From NCBI GenBank assembly GCA_035691285.1, contig DASSJI010000191.1:1-18382 (forward strand): DNA of 18,382 nt. The letters run 5' to 3'. Shown here in pieces: positions 7,197 through 15,283 of the stretch (positions are counted from its first letter, which is position 1; each line of letters starts with the position of its first letter). The position numbers and the translations under genes are program-made. Source of the DNA: DATFEN01 sp035691285 (GTDB taxonomy: Bacteria > Acidobacteriota > Vicinamibacteria > Fen-336). Under the pieces are notes generated by a model that saw only the letters and a program-made list of their open reading frames with translations, was not told the DNA's origin and did no database searches.

Positions 7197-8969
7197 TCAC
7201 TCAGGGGGACGACGCTCCAGTTCGGCGAGCGCCCGGGACAGCCGGGGATCGCCGGGATGGCGGCCGAGGGCGTCGCGCAGCACGTCCGCGGCTTCCCCGG
7301 AGCGTCCGCTCTCGGCGAGGACGAAGGCCAGGGCGCCGGCGACGACCGGCTCGGCGTCCGGGGCGCGCGCGGCCTCGCGCAGGTCCGGGATCGCGTCTGC
7401 GTAGCGTCCGAGCTGGGCGAGGGCCATGCCCCGGCTCCGGCGCGAGTGAAGGCGCGCGGCGTCGCGCTCGAGGGCGCGCCCGTACAGCTCGATCGCCTCG
7501 GGGAGGCGGCCCGCGGCGGCGCGGTCGTTGCCCTCGCGCTCGAAGCGCGCGGCTTCGAGCAAGGCCAGGTTGCGGCGCCCGAGCTCGTGGTCCGGCACCA
7601 GCTCCAGGAGCCGTCGATACTGCGTCTCGGCGCCCGCGGCGTCCCCCTTCTCCGCGAGGGCGTGCGCGAGGTTGTAGAGCGCCACGTCGTTGCGCGCGTC
7701 GAGCGCGAGCGCGTGGGTCCAGAGGGTGACCGAGTCCTTCCAGAAGCGAACCTGGCGCAGCGTCAGCCCCACGAGGACTGCCGCAAGCGCCACGCCGACA
7801 ATCGCCCACCCCCGACGCCTTGGCCTGTCCGCCCAAAGGCGGGCCGCGCCGCCTCCGATGCCCAGCGCCAGCGTCACACCTGGCAGGTAGGTGTAGCGGT
7901 CGGCCGTCGCCTGCAGCCCGCTCGGGAGCAAGCCGAGGGCCGGGCCGAGTAGCAGCAGGTAGGCCAGCCACCCGACGAGGAGCCATGGATGCTCGCGCCG
8001 CCACCGCCATACGGCCGCGCTGACCACGATGAGCAGCGCGACGCCGACCAGTAGCGAGGGGAGGTATTGGCCGCGCTCGAGCGAGAGCGGATCGAGCGGC
8101 GAGAGGCCGAGAGGCCAGAGGGTGCGAAGGATGTAGACGAAGGGCGCGAGGGCCGCCTCCGAGGCGCGCTCGGAGACGCCGACGCGCTCGAGCGGAGCGA
8201 ACCGCCGGGCGCCGCCCTCCGCCATCGTGGCCACGACGGCGAGCGCGGCGTACGGGAGCTTTTCGATGCCGAGCCTCGTCCAGCCCCCCCGCTGAACACG
8301 CCCCAGGCTGAAGTCGAGGGCCAGCAGCACGAAGGCCAGCGCTGGGGAGAAGGCGCGGCTGAGCAGCGAGAGCCCATAGAAGAAGATCGAGAAGCCGAGC
8401 GCAACGGGTGAAGGCGAGCCGGCAGCGTGGCGCAGGTACAGCAGCGTCGAGGCCAGCAGCGGCGCGAGCGCCAGCACGTACGGCAGGCCGCTGGCCCAGG
8501 CCACGGGCTCGACGCGCAGCGGGTGCACGGCGAAGGACAGCGACGCGGCCAGGGCCGCGACGCGGCGCGGCTCCGCCGCGAGCCCGGCGGCCGACGCCAG
8601 GCGATGGCCCAGAACGAAGACCAGGACCACGTTGACCAGGTGCAGAGCCAGGCTCAGCACGTGGTGGACGGTGGCCCCGGCGCCGAACCAACGCCGGGCG
8701 AGCGCCCAGGCCAGCCAGGAGAGCGGCTGGTAGTGGCTCATGTGGGTCGTCGTGAACGCCCAGCCCAGGACGCCCTCGCCGTCGAGGGCGGGGTTGTCGA
8801 CGAGCGCCGCGCGATCGTCCCAGTTCAGGAACTCGTTGGAGGCGACGCCGCCGAACGCAACCAGCGTGACGGCGAGAGCGACGAGCAGCGCGGCGGCGTC
8901 GCCCCGGAGGGCCGACGCCCGCCGATCCTCTCCCTCGGCTAGCGCGCGCCCCTGGCGCAGTCGGGGCAC
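7197..8969 (-). CDS. GT-C/TMTC-like membrane protein with C-terminal TPR repeats
   Basis: About 590 residues if it begins at the GTG at 8969. It has roughly ten membrane helices followed by a TPR region over the last 200 or so residues. The first periplasmic loop has FLNWDDRAALVDNPAL with the paired acidic residues D51-D52. That loop, GWAFTTTHMSHYQPLSWLAW and the later ADRYTYLPGV are hallmarks of the bacterial TPR proteins related to eukaryotic TMTC O-mannosyltransferases. A lipid-linked-sugar glycosyltransferase acting on exported proteins is plausible but unproven for bacterial members. The start is unclear: after the upstream PAS gene stops (8939) there is no in-frame ATG, GTG or TTG before the first helix. 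The gene must therefore start inside PAS coding DNA (GTG 8969 or 9059) or at a rarer codon. Overlap implies translational coupling with the PAS gene. Confidence 0.78.
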   Translation of the reverse strand: MPRLRQGRALAEGEDRRASALRGDAAALLVALAVTLVAFGGVASNEFLNWDDRAALVDNPALDGEGVLGWAFTTTHMSHYQPLSWLAWALARRWFGAGATVHHVLSLALHLVNVVLVFVLGHRLASAAGLAAEPRRVAALAASLSFAVHPLRVEPVAWASGLPYVLALAPLLASTLLYLRHAAGSPSPVALGFSIFFYGLSLLSRAFSPALAFVLLALDFSLGRVQRGGWTRLGIEKLPYAALAVVATMAEGGARRFAPLERVGVSERASEAALAPFVYILRTLWPLGLSPLDPLSLERGQYLPSLLVGVALLIVVSAAVWRWRREHPWLLVGWLAYLLLLGPALGLLPSGLQATADRYTYLPGVTLALGIGGGAARLWADRPRRRGWAIVGVALAAVLVGLTLRQVRFWKDSVTLWTHALALDARNDVALYNLAHALAEKGDAAGAETQYRRLLELVPDHELGRRNLALLEAARFEREGNDRAAAGRLPEAIELYGRALERDAARLHSRRSRGMALAQLGRYADAIPDLREAARAPDAEPVVAGALAFVLAESGRSGEAADVLRDALGRHPGDPRLSRALAELERRPPE

Positions 8970-9457
8970 AAGCCCTCGCGGACCTCGGCGCGGGCGCGGT
9001 CGACGAGGTAGGCCTCGAGTTCCCACCAGAGGCCGTTCGGCTCCTGGACCCGGCGGCACGAAGAGCAGGTCTTCAGCAGGCTGCGGAAGGCCCGCTCGTC
9101 GGTCAAGGGGCGCACCATGCTGAACACGTAGCGCGACCGGCCGTCGGGCTCGAGGAGGGCCGTGACCACGATGCGGGCCCAGACCACCTCGCCGTCCTTC
9201 CGCAGGTACCGCTTCTCTGCCGTGTAACGGGGCAACTGGCCGGAGAGCAGGAGCGGCACGAACTCCCGATCCCGCTGGCGGTCGTCGGGATGCGTGAAGT
9301 CCGGAACGCTCATCGACATCACCTCGGCCTCGGTGCGACCGAGCATGTCGCAGTAGGCCTGGTTCACGTCGACGACCTTGAGCTCGTCGTCCACGACCAG
9401 GATGCCGAACGGCGCGTCCTCGAAGATCACGCGGAACGCGGGGTCCGACAGCGACAT
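8939..9457 (-). CDS. Single-PAS-domain protein with Cys4 C-terminal motif
   Basis: A 172-residue protein. Residues about 5-120 form a PAS sensor domain, with the typical FGILVVDDELKVVDVNQAYC start, the HPDDR segment, and YLRKDGEVVWARI strands. No kinase, GGDEF or DNA-binding output follows. Instead the tail has C131-S-S-C134 and C164-P-D-C167 flanking an LWWELEAYL segment. This short tail resembles the CxxCK(K/R)-(D/N)xGxW-ExYI-CPxC motif seen after PAS and receiver domains in many sensor proteins; it probably binds a metal, though that is inference. The protein is likely cytoplasmic. The gene stands 31 bases downstream of a small membrane-protein gene and overlaps the start of the GT-C/TPR gene, so the three may be one transcript. 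The ligand or cofactor is not evident. Confidence 0.82.
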   Translation of the reverse strand: MSLSDPAFRVIFEDAPFGILVVDDELKVVDVNQAYCDMLGRTEAEVMSMSVPDFTHPDDRQRDREFVPLLLSGQLPRYTAEKRYLRKDGEVVWARIVVTALLEPDGRSRYVFSMVRPLTDERAFRSLLKTCSSCRRVQEPNGLWWELEAYLVDRARAEVREGLCPDCARGAR

Positions 9458-9488
9458 TCGCGGGAGTATACGCCTGCGGCGTCGACGC

Positions 9489-9830
9489 TCAGTCGAACTG
9501 CGGCCGCTCCCCCGAGTGGCTGCGGCCCTTGTACCAGTTCGGCCCGCGCCGCCCGGATACCCTCGCGGTGGGTTGGCTCGCCCTCGGCCCGGGCATCTGC
9601 CCGAGCACGCGGCGCTCCGGCTGCCGCAGGTGGACCGAGTGACGGCGGAGCCGCGCGGCGAGCAAGGCGAGCGCCGCCACGATGACGCCCAACGTCACGC
9701 TCCAGGCGAACCACATCGGGTCGTTGCGCAGCACGGGGAAGACGACCCAGAGCCCGAGCGAGAGCGCGACCGCCCACCCCAGCGGACCGAGCCAGCTCCC
9801 GATCCGGACGCTCCGGTCCTTGCCTGTCAT
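9489..9830 (-). CDS. Small two-helix membrane protein, function unknown
   Basis: A 113-residue protein that I do not recognise. Two hydrophobic helices are clear, at about residues 13-34 (WLGPLGWAVALSLGLWVVF) and 39-61, separated by a tight RNDP turn. A basic stretch RLRRH follows, suggesting that both termini are cytoplasmic. The remaining 50 residues are basic, low in hydrophobicity and probably disordered, ending NWYKGRSHSGERPQFD. The start is supported by a strong purine-rich ribosome site. It is divergent from citrate synthase and lies directly upstream of the PAS gene on the same strand. A role with that sensor is only a guess from position. A much longer frame continues upstream antisense to citrate synthase and is rejected. 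Confidence 0.62.
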   Translation of the reverse strand: MTGKDRSVRIGSWLGPLGWAVALSLGLWVVFPVLRNDPMWFAWSVTLGVIVAALALLAARLRRHSVHLRQPERRVLGQMPGPRASQPTARVSGRRGPNWYKGRSHSGERPQFD

Positions 9831-9834
9831 CGCA

Positions 9835-9845
9835 TCCCTCTCCCT
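9835..9845 (-). promoter_or_regulatory. Ribosome binding site of the small membrane protein
   Basis: Read on the minus strand this is GAGGGAGAGGG, four bases before the ATG at 9830. It fixes the start of the 113-residue protein within a much longer open frame. Confidence 0.6.
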
Positions 9846-10053
9846 CAAAGATACGCCCGGGAACCGGAGCCGGCGCGTTGTTTCTTTCGTCGCATTCCTT
9901 GCCGCCGGCACGCCGTCCACCCCGCAGTCCCTGCGCGCCCCCTCCGGCTTGTCGCCCGGATCCGCCTCTCCGGCGGTCGAGGCAGGATCCTTGCACTCCG
10001 TTCCGCCGTGGCCGTCTGCCGGGTCAACCGCGGCAACGACCTCCAGTGGCGAA

Positions 10054-10060
10054 AGGAGGG
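10054..10060 (+). promoter_or_regulatory. gltA: Ribosome binding site of citrate synthase
   Basis: AGGAGGG lies four bases before the ATG at 10065 and is a near-perfect Shine-Dalgarno sequence. It selects this start inside an open frame that continues upstream to about 9378. Confidence 0.8.
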
Positions 10061-10064
10061 GCGG

Positions 10065-11384
<1,320 letters not shown>

Positions 11385-11385
11385 G

Positions 11386-12537
11386 TCAGGACGCCGCTCT
11401 GAGACGAACGGGAGGCCGCCCCATCGCCGGCAGGGCGAAGGGCGGCCTCTTCTTGCGCAAGAACCAGCGTTCGATGACGAGGACGCGCGCGCGCCGGTTC
11501 GAACCGACGAGCCGCGCCACGACCCGGGCGAGGGCAGGAGGAAGCCGGCCTGCCCTCCGCCGCGGCCCCATGCGCTCCTCGAGGGCGCGGGCGTAGGGCT
11601 CGAGGTCCGCCCGCGACCGGCGCCCGCCGGCCTCCACGATCGCATGGGCAGCCAGCAGGCCGGACTCGATGGCCGGCCGGATGCCCTCGCCGCTCTCCGG
11701 GAACGCCACGCCGGCCGCGTCGCCCACGAGCACGACCCCGTCGTCCACGAGGCGCGGCGCCGCCCCCTCACGAAGGCGGTAGGCGTGGCCGCAGAAGCGC
11801 GGGGGCACCTCGGCGGAGATGCGTCCGCGGCGCGCCTGCCATTCAAGGTAGGCGCGCAGGTGTCCCGGGAGCCCGACCGGGTCGCGCCGCCCGAAGCCCA
11901 CGTTGAGATAGTCGCCCTTGCGGACGCACCAGCCGTACCCCCTGAGGTCCGGGCTGAAGGAAATCTCGGGGATCTCGGGCTCGACGCGGCAGGCGGCGCG
12001 CTGGCGCGCGTCCATCCGGAACTCGACCTCCTCCGCCGCCACGAGGCCCGCGCGCGGCGGGCCGTTCAGGAGGCGCGCGACGGGACAGAAGTGCCCGCCC
12101 GCGCCCACGAGGATGGGCGCGGCGAAGGCGTCGTCGACGATCCACATCCCGTCGCCGCGCCGCAGCCGCTCGACCGGCGCGCCCGCGAGGAAGTGGGCCC
12201 CGGAGCGCAGCAGCAGCCGGTAGTCGAACTCGCAGCGGCGGATGCCGTAGCTCACCGGCTGCGACTCCTCCACCCCTCCCTCCGGGCCGGAGACGACGCC
12301 GACCCGGAAGCCGCGGAAGGGCTGGAGCGTGGCGCCGAAGCGATAGTCCGTGGCGCTCAGCCCGACGAGGTCCAGCACGTCGGGCGTGATCCAGCCCGCG
12401 CACGGCTTTTCTCGCGGAAGCCTCGCGCGCTCGAGCACCAGCACGTCCAGGCCCGCGGCCCGGAGCCGCGCCGCGCAGGCCGAGCCGGCGGGACCGCCGC
12501 CGACGACGAGGGCGTCATAGGCGTCCAACGCGGGCAC
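11386..12537 (-). CDS. Geranylgeranyl-reductase-family FAD-dependent oxidoreductase
   Basis: A 383-residue flavoprotein with GGGPAG at residues 13-18, the family segment PREKPCAGWIT near residue 42, and the second FAD motif GDAAGVAFPESGEGIRPAIESG from residue 272. This is the pattern of the geranylgeranyl reductase/digeranylgeranylglycerophospholipid reductase group. These enzymes reduce isolated double bonds in isoprenoid or lipid chains; some members act on other lipids. The protein is probably cytoplasmic and membrane-associated; its basic C-terminus (WFLRKKRP) could touch lipid head groups. The start is a GTG immediately after the TAG of the upstream CFA-synthase-like gene, with no separate ribosome site. 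Translation is therefore probably coupled and a shared lipid substrate likely. The substrate remains unknown; menaquinone or polyprenol reduction is an alternative. Confidence 0.8.
   Translation of the reverse strand: MPALDAYDALVVGGGPAGSACAARLRAAGLDVLVLERARLPREKPCAGWITPDVLDLVGLSATDYRFGATLQPFRGFRVGVVSGPEGGVEESQPVSYGIRRCEFDYRLLLRSGAHFLAGAPVERLRRGDGMWIVDDAFAAPILVGAGGHFCPVARLLNGPPRAGLVAAEEVEFRMDARQRAACRVEPEIPEISFSPDLRGYGWCVRKGDYLNVGFGRRDPVGLPGHLRAYLEWQARRGRISAEVPPRFCGHAYRLREGAAPRLVDDGVVLVGDAAGVAFPESGEGIRPAIESGLLAAHAIVEAGGRRSRADLEPYARALEERMGPRRRAGRLPPALARVVARLVGSNRRARVLVIERWFLRKKRPPFALPAMGRPPVRLRAAS
11412..11453 (+). terminator. Probable citrate synthase terminator inside the opposing gene
   Basis: A perfect 10-base stem (GAGGCCGCCC, 11412-11421, with GGGCGGCCTC, 11440-11449) contains a second 5-base inner stem (11424-11428 with 11434-11438). 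TTCTT follows. It begins 27 bases after the citrate synthase stop. It lies wholly within the 3' coding end of the convergent flavoprotein gene, where it encodes the PPFALPAMGRPP stretch. The symmetry could be partly due to codon use, hence moderate confidence. Confidence 0.45.
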
Positions 12538-13731
12538 CTAGGGCGGCGACGGCCGCGTCCAGGCGACGCCGGGTCGCGCGAACGTCACCTGGAACAGCTC
12601 CATCGAGCCCGTCCGAAACGCGGCCTCGGAGCCGGCCAGGTAGAGCCTCCAGCTCCGGGCGAAGGGCCGCCCAAAACGGGCACTCACGTCGTCGGCGGCC
12701 GCCTCGAAACGCTCGCGCCAGTGGCGCAGCGTCAGCGCGTAGTGAGGACGGAGGTTTTCCACGTCCAGGACCGCCAGGCCCGCGGGCTCGAGGACGCCGC
12801 GGACGGCCTCGCCCAGTGTCGGCGGATAGGCCCCCGGGAAGATCCAGCGGCGAATCCAGGGGTTCAGCGGCTGCGGGCGGTCGCGACCGATGAAGTGGAG
12901 AAGCCCGCGTCCCCGGTTGTGGTCGAGGCAGCGGTCGATGACGGAGCCGAGCGTGGGATAGTCGAGCGGGCCGACGTGCTCGAGCATACCGACGGACACG
13001 AACACGTCGTAGCTGCCATCGATGCGGCGGTAGTCGTCCTCGATGAAGGCGACGCGCTTGGCCAGCCCCTCGCGGACGGCCTGCTCCCGCGCCCAACAGA
13101 CCTGCTCCCGGGAGACGTTGTAGGCCGTGACGCGAACCCCGCGGCTTCGGACCATGTAGCGGGCCAGGGCGCCCCAGCCGCAGCCCGCCTCCACGACGCG
13201 GTCGCCCTCGGACAGGGCGAGCTTCCGGCAGACGAGCTCCATCTTCGCAGTCTGTGCCGCCTCGAGGGTTGCGTCTGGCGTCGGGAAATAGGCGCAGGTG
13301 TAGACCATGCTGTCGCCCAGCCACGGCCGGTAGAAGGCGTTGCCAAGGTCGTAGTGGCGCTGGGCGTTCTCGCGCGCCTCCTCCGGCGGGTGGCCGACCC
13401 GCCACGCCGACCAGCGCTTGGCGCGCCGCTCCCGCGCTAGGTACACGGCTTCGAGGGCGCCGACGAGATCCCCTTCCACCGCCACGTCGCCGTTCGCGTA
13501 GGCCTCCCCGAAGCGTGATTCCGGGCTCGAGAGGACGTGGACGAGCGCGCGAAGGTCGCGGAAGACGACGGTCGCGACGGCCGACTCCTGCGGGACGTAC
13601 ACGACCTCCCCGCCGGCGAGGGCGAAGCGAAGCGGAGCCTCCCCGACGGCGCGCCGGAAGAGCCAGCGGAGGCCGCGGTCGAGCGCCCCGACGGGGGCAG
13701 TCCGCTCCGGTGCGTCGGCGAGCGCCCCCAT
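12538..13731 (-). CDS. Cyclopropane-fatty-acyl-phospholipid synthase family methyltransferase
   Basis: A 397-residue S-adenosylmethionine-dependent enzyme that transfers a methylene or methyl group to double bonds of membrane phospholipid acyl chains. The N-terminal lipid-binding domain (about 1-115) is followed by HYDLGNAFY, then MVYTCAYF with C146 at the position of the catalytic/bicarbonate-region cysteine. The SAM motif EAGCGWG is at 181-187, and SVGMLEHVG contains E251. The late motifs LNPWIRRWIFPGAYPP and LRPHYALTLRHW are typical of the family. Length is close to that of E. coli Cfa (382). The ATG at 13731 has only a weak ribosome site. It is the first gene of a two-gene unit with the abutting flavoprotein. 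Methyl-branched products instead of cyclopropane rings are possible, because the same fold catalyses both. Confidence 0.92.
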   Translation of the reverse strand: MGALADAPERTAPVGALDRGLRWLFRRAVGEAPLRFALAGGEVVYVPQESAVATVVFRDLRALVHVLSSPESRFGEAYANGDVAVEGDLVGALEAVYLARERRAKRWSAWRVGHPPEEARENAQRHYDLGNAFYRPWLGDSMVYTCAYFPTPDATLEAAQTAKMELVCRKLALSEGDRVVEAGCGWGALARYMVRSRGVRVTAYNVSREQVCWAREQAVREGLAKRVAFIEDDYRRIDGSYDVFVSVGMLEHVGPLDYPTLGSVIDRCLDHNRGRGLLHFIGRDRPQPLNPWIRRWIFPGAYPPTLGEAVRGVLEPAGLAVLDVENLRPHYALTLRHWRERFEAAADDVSARFGRPFARSWRLYLAGSEAAFRTGSMELFQVTFARPGVAWTRPSPP

Positions 13732-13805
13732 GCAGACCTGGGCAGCAATCGCGGTGCCAGCGCTCTCGGACCTGCCCCGGGGCGGGCGGGTCGTAGCATG
13801 GGGTT

Positions 13806-13810
13806 GGAGG
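13806..13810 (+). promoter_or_regulatory. Ribosome binding site of the PolX-like HhH protein
   Basis: GGAGG lies four bases before the ATG at 13815. It is the only strong signal in the 83-base gap to the divergent CFA-synthase-like gene. Confidence 0.6.
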
Positions 13811-13814
13811 ACCG

Positions 13815-14684
13815 ATGACCGAGGCCTTGAACGCGCACGTGGCCGCGCGGCTCGAGGAGGTCGCGGGGATCCTCGAGTGGCAGGGCGCGAACCCGTATCG
13901 GGTTCGCGCCTACCGCCGCGCCGCTCTCACGCTACGCAGCCTCGCTCGACCCGTGTCCGAGCTGCTCGCGAGCGGCGGCCTTCCTGCCCTCGAGGCGCTG
14001 CCCGGGATCGGCGAGAGCCTGGCGCGCTCGATCCGCTCGCTGGTCGTGACGGGGCGCCTGCCGATGCTGGAGCGGCTCCGGGGCGCGAGCGACCCCGTCG
14101 AGCTCCTGGCCACGGTCCCCGGCATCGGACGTCGCACGGCCGAACGGCTGCACCACGACCTCGGCGTCGACACCCTCGAGGAGCTGGAGGCCGCCGCCCA
14201 CGACGGTCGCCTCGCCGCGCTGCTCGGGTTCGGCGAGAAGCGCCTGGCCGGCGTGCGAGATTCCCTGGCCCACCGCCTCAGCCGCGTGCGGCATCCCGCC
14301 GCCGGGGCCGCCGAGCGGGGCCACGAGCCAGCCGTCGCCGAACTGCTCGACGTCGACCGCGAGTACCGGGAGAAGGCGAGCGCAGGGACGCTGACGACCA
14401 TCGCCCCGCGGCGACTCAACCCTCGGGGGGACGCGTGGCTGCCCGTGCTGCACGCCGTGCGCGGAGGACGCCACTACACGGCGCTCTTCTCGAACACGCC
14501 GAGGGCCCACCGGATGGGAGCGACGGGCGACTGGGTGGTGCTCTACTGGGATGGCGCGAGCGGCGAGAGCCAGGCGACCGTCGTCACGTCACGCGGCGGG
14601 CCCATGCAGGGTCTGCGCGTCGTCCGCGGTCGCGAAGACGAATGCGCGCGCCATCACGGCCAGGCTCCCGCCGTGGCCGGCTGA
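13815..14684 (+). CDS. PolX-N-terminal-like helix-hairpin-helix DNA-binding protein without polymerase
   Basis: A 289-residue protein. Residues 1 to about 150 resemble the start of bacterial DNA polymerase X. There is an 8-kDa-like domain with ILEWQGANPYRVRAYRRAA, then helix-hairpin-helix motifs ALPGIGESL (61-69), VPGIGRRTAERL (101-112) and LLGFGEKRL (136-144). A polymerase palm and PHP exonuclease domain should follow but are absent. Instead there is a C-terminal domain of about 115 residues (from about 168) with IAPRRLNPRGDAWLPVLH, HYTALFSNTPRAHRMG and DWVVLYW. I recognise this arrangement from uncharacterised proteins annotated only as HhH-domain proteins. DNA binding in repair is the reasonable inference; the role of the C-terminal domain is unknown. 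The full-length frame and good ribosome site argue against a degraded polX. Confidence 0.8.
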   Translation: MTEALNAHVAARLEEVAGILEWQGANPYRVRAYRRAALTLRSLARPVSELLASGGLPALEALPGIGESLARSIRSLVVTGRLPMLERLRGASDPVELLATVPGIGRRTAERLHHDLGVDTLEELEAAAHDGRLAALLGFGEKRLAGVRDSLAHRLSRVRHPAAGAAERGHEPAVAELLDVDREYREKASAGTLTTIAPRRLNPRGDAWLPVLHAVRGGRHYTALFSNTPRAHRMGATGDWVVLYWDGASGESQATVVTSRGGPMQGLRVVRGREDECARHHGQAPAVAG

Positions 14685-14700
14685 GACCGGTCTCCCGCCC

Positions 14701-15141
14701 TCACTTGTACATCATGGGCGGCTCCCGGACCTCGTAACGGGACTGCAGGAACGCGACGAGATCGACCAGCTGCCGCACGGTCATCTGCTCGCTGTAGTCT
14801 CCCATCCGGGACAGGCCGCCGGCCTTCACTTCGGTGAGGCGATAGCCGGAAGCCATCCGGTGCGAGGGTTCGATGATCGCAGCCGCGAGCTCGCCGTCCG
14901 TGCGGGCCTGATGCACGAGCCCGCCCAGCACGACGGGAACCGGCGGATCGGCCACGGGCGCGGGCAGGCTGAGCCCGTCCACGCGATGACAGGAGTGGCA
15001 CTTGAGGTCGACGAACACCTGCCGGCCGCGCTGAACGTCGCCGTCGGGAAGATGGAAGCCGGCCGACGACTTGTGCGTCCTGGCGCAGGCGGTGGCGCCC
15101 AGCGCGAGCGCCGCCACGGATACGACGTGGAGCCACCGCAT
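14701..15141 (-). CDS. Mono-haem cytochrome c, probable lipoprotein
   Basis: A 146-residue exported electron carrier. The signal peptide MRWLHVVSVAALALGATAC puts C19 at the position of a lipoprotein cysteine, although ATAC is not a perfect lipobox. The haem attachment site C48-H-S-C51-H52 is clear. The axial methionine is probably M113 in LSRMGDYSEQ, with M120 as an alternative. The ending VRQLVDLVAFLQ is the usual class I C-terminal helix. The ATG at 15141 is chosen because GGGAGG lies five bases before it and because the longer frame has no signal-peptide features. No oxidase or dehydrogenase gene is adjacent, so its redox partner is unknown. It converges with the HhH gene (16-base gap) and is divergent from the Lon-like protease gene. 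Confidence 0.88.
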   Translation of the reverse strand: MRWLHVVSVAALALGATACARTHKSSAGFHLPDGDVQRGRQVFVDLKCHSCHRVDGLSLPAPVADPPVPVVLGGLVHQARTDGELAAAIIEPSHRMASGYRLTEVKAGGLSRMGDYSEQMTVRQLVDLVAFLQSRYEVREPPMMYK

Positions 15142-15146
15142 GTTTG

Positions 15147-15152
15147 CCTCCC
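15147..15152 (-). promoter_or_regulatory. Ribosome binding site of the cytochrome c gene
   Basis: On the minus strand this reads GGGAGG, five bases before the ATG at 15141. It rules out the longer frame that continues to 15264. Confidence 0.65.
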
Positions 15153-15201
15153 GGCCCCGAAGGCGCAGGCGCGCCGGGGCCGTCCAACCAGGGAGCAAGC
15201 G

Positions 15202-15240
15202 GCGTGCCGTCGGAGCACGCGCATGGATCATTCGATCCAT
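15202..15240. promoter_or_regulatory. Two adjacent inverted repeats between cytochrome c and the Lon-like gene
   Basis: ATGGATCATTCGATCCAT (15223-15240) is a perfect 7-base inverted repeat around ATTC. It is AT-richer than its surroundings and placed 43 bases before the Lon-like start. Just before it, GCGTGC (15202-15207) pairs with GCACGC (15215-15220). The location in a divergent intergenic region suits an operator or a hairpin in a leader RNA. I do not recognise it as a CIRCE element or another named site. Confidence 0.35.
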
Positions 15241-15283
15241 TCGCTTCGGGCACCCTGCTTGCACTCCCGACGGGCGTAGCCCG

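Larger units (their letters stand above)
9831..10064. other. Divergent intergenic region, membrane protein / citrate synthase
   Basis: The longest non-coding stretch in the window (234 bases), which should hold the promoters for both divergent genes. Apart from the two ribosome binding sites at its ends, I see no convincing -35/-10 pair, hairpin or RNA gene in it. A TTGACC on the minus strand (about 10021-10026) lacks a credible -10 partner. Confidence 0.5.

Noticed and set aside
11644..13440. A 598-codon plus-strand frame opposite the flavoprotein and CFA-synthase-like genes
   Set aside because: Low-complexity mirror composition with no recognisable domain; the minus-strand genes have full family motifs.
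14683..14694. 12-base palindrome GAGACCGGTCTC at the end of the HhH gene
   Set aside because: As RNA it gives only a 4-base stem and no T-tract, and it overlaps the stop codon; probably chance.
15223..15240. The palindrome before the Lon-like gene as a CIRCE (HrcA) element
   Set aside because: CIRCE has TTAGCACTC/GAGTGCTAA arms around nine bases; the arms here are ATGGATC/GATCCAT around four bases.
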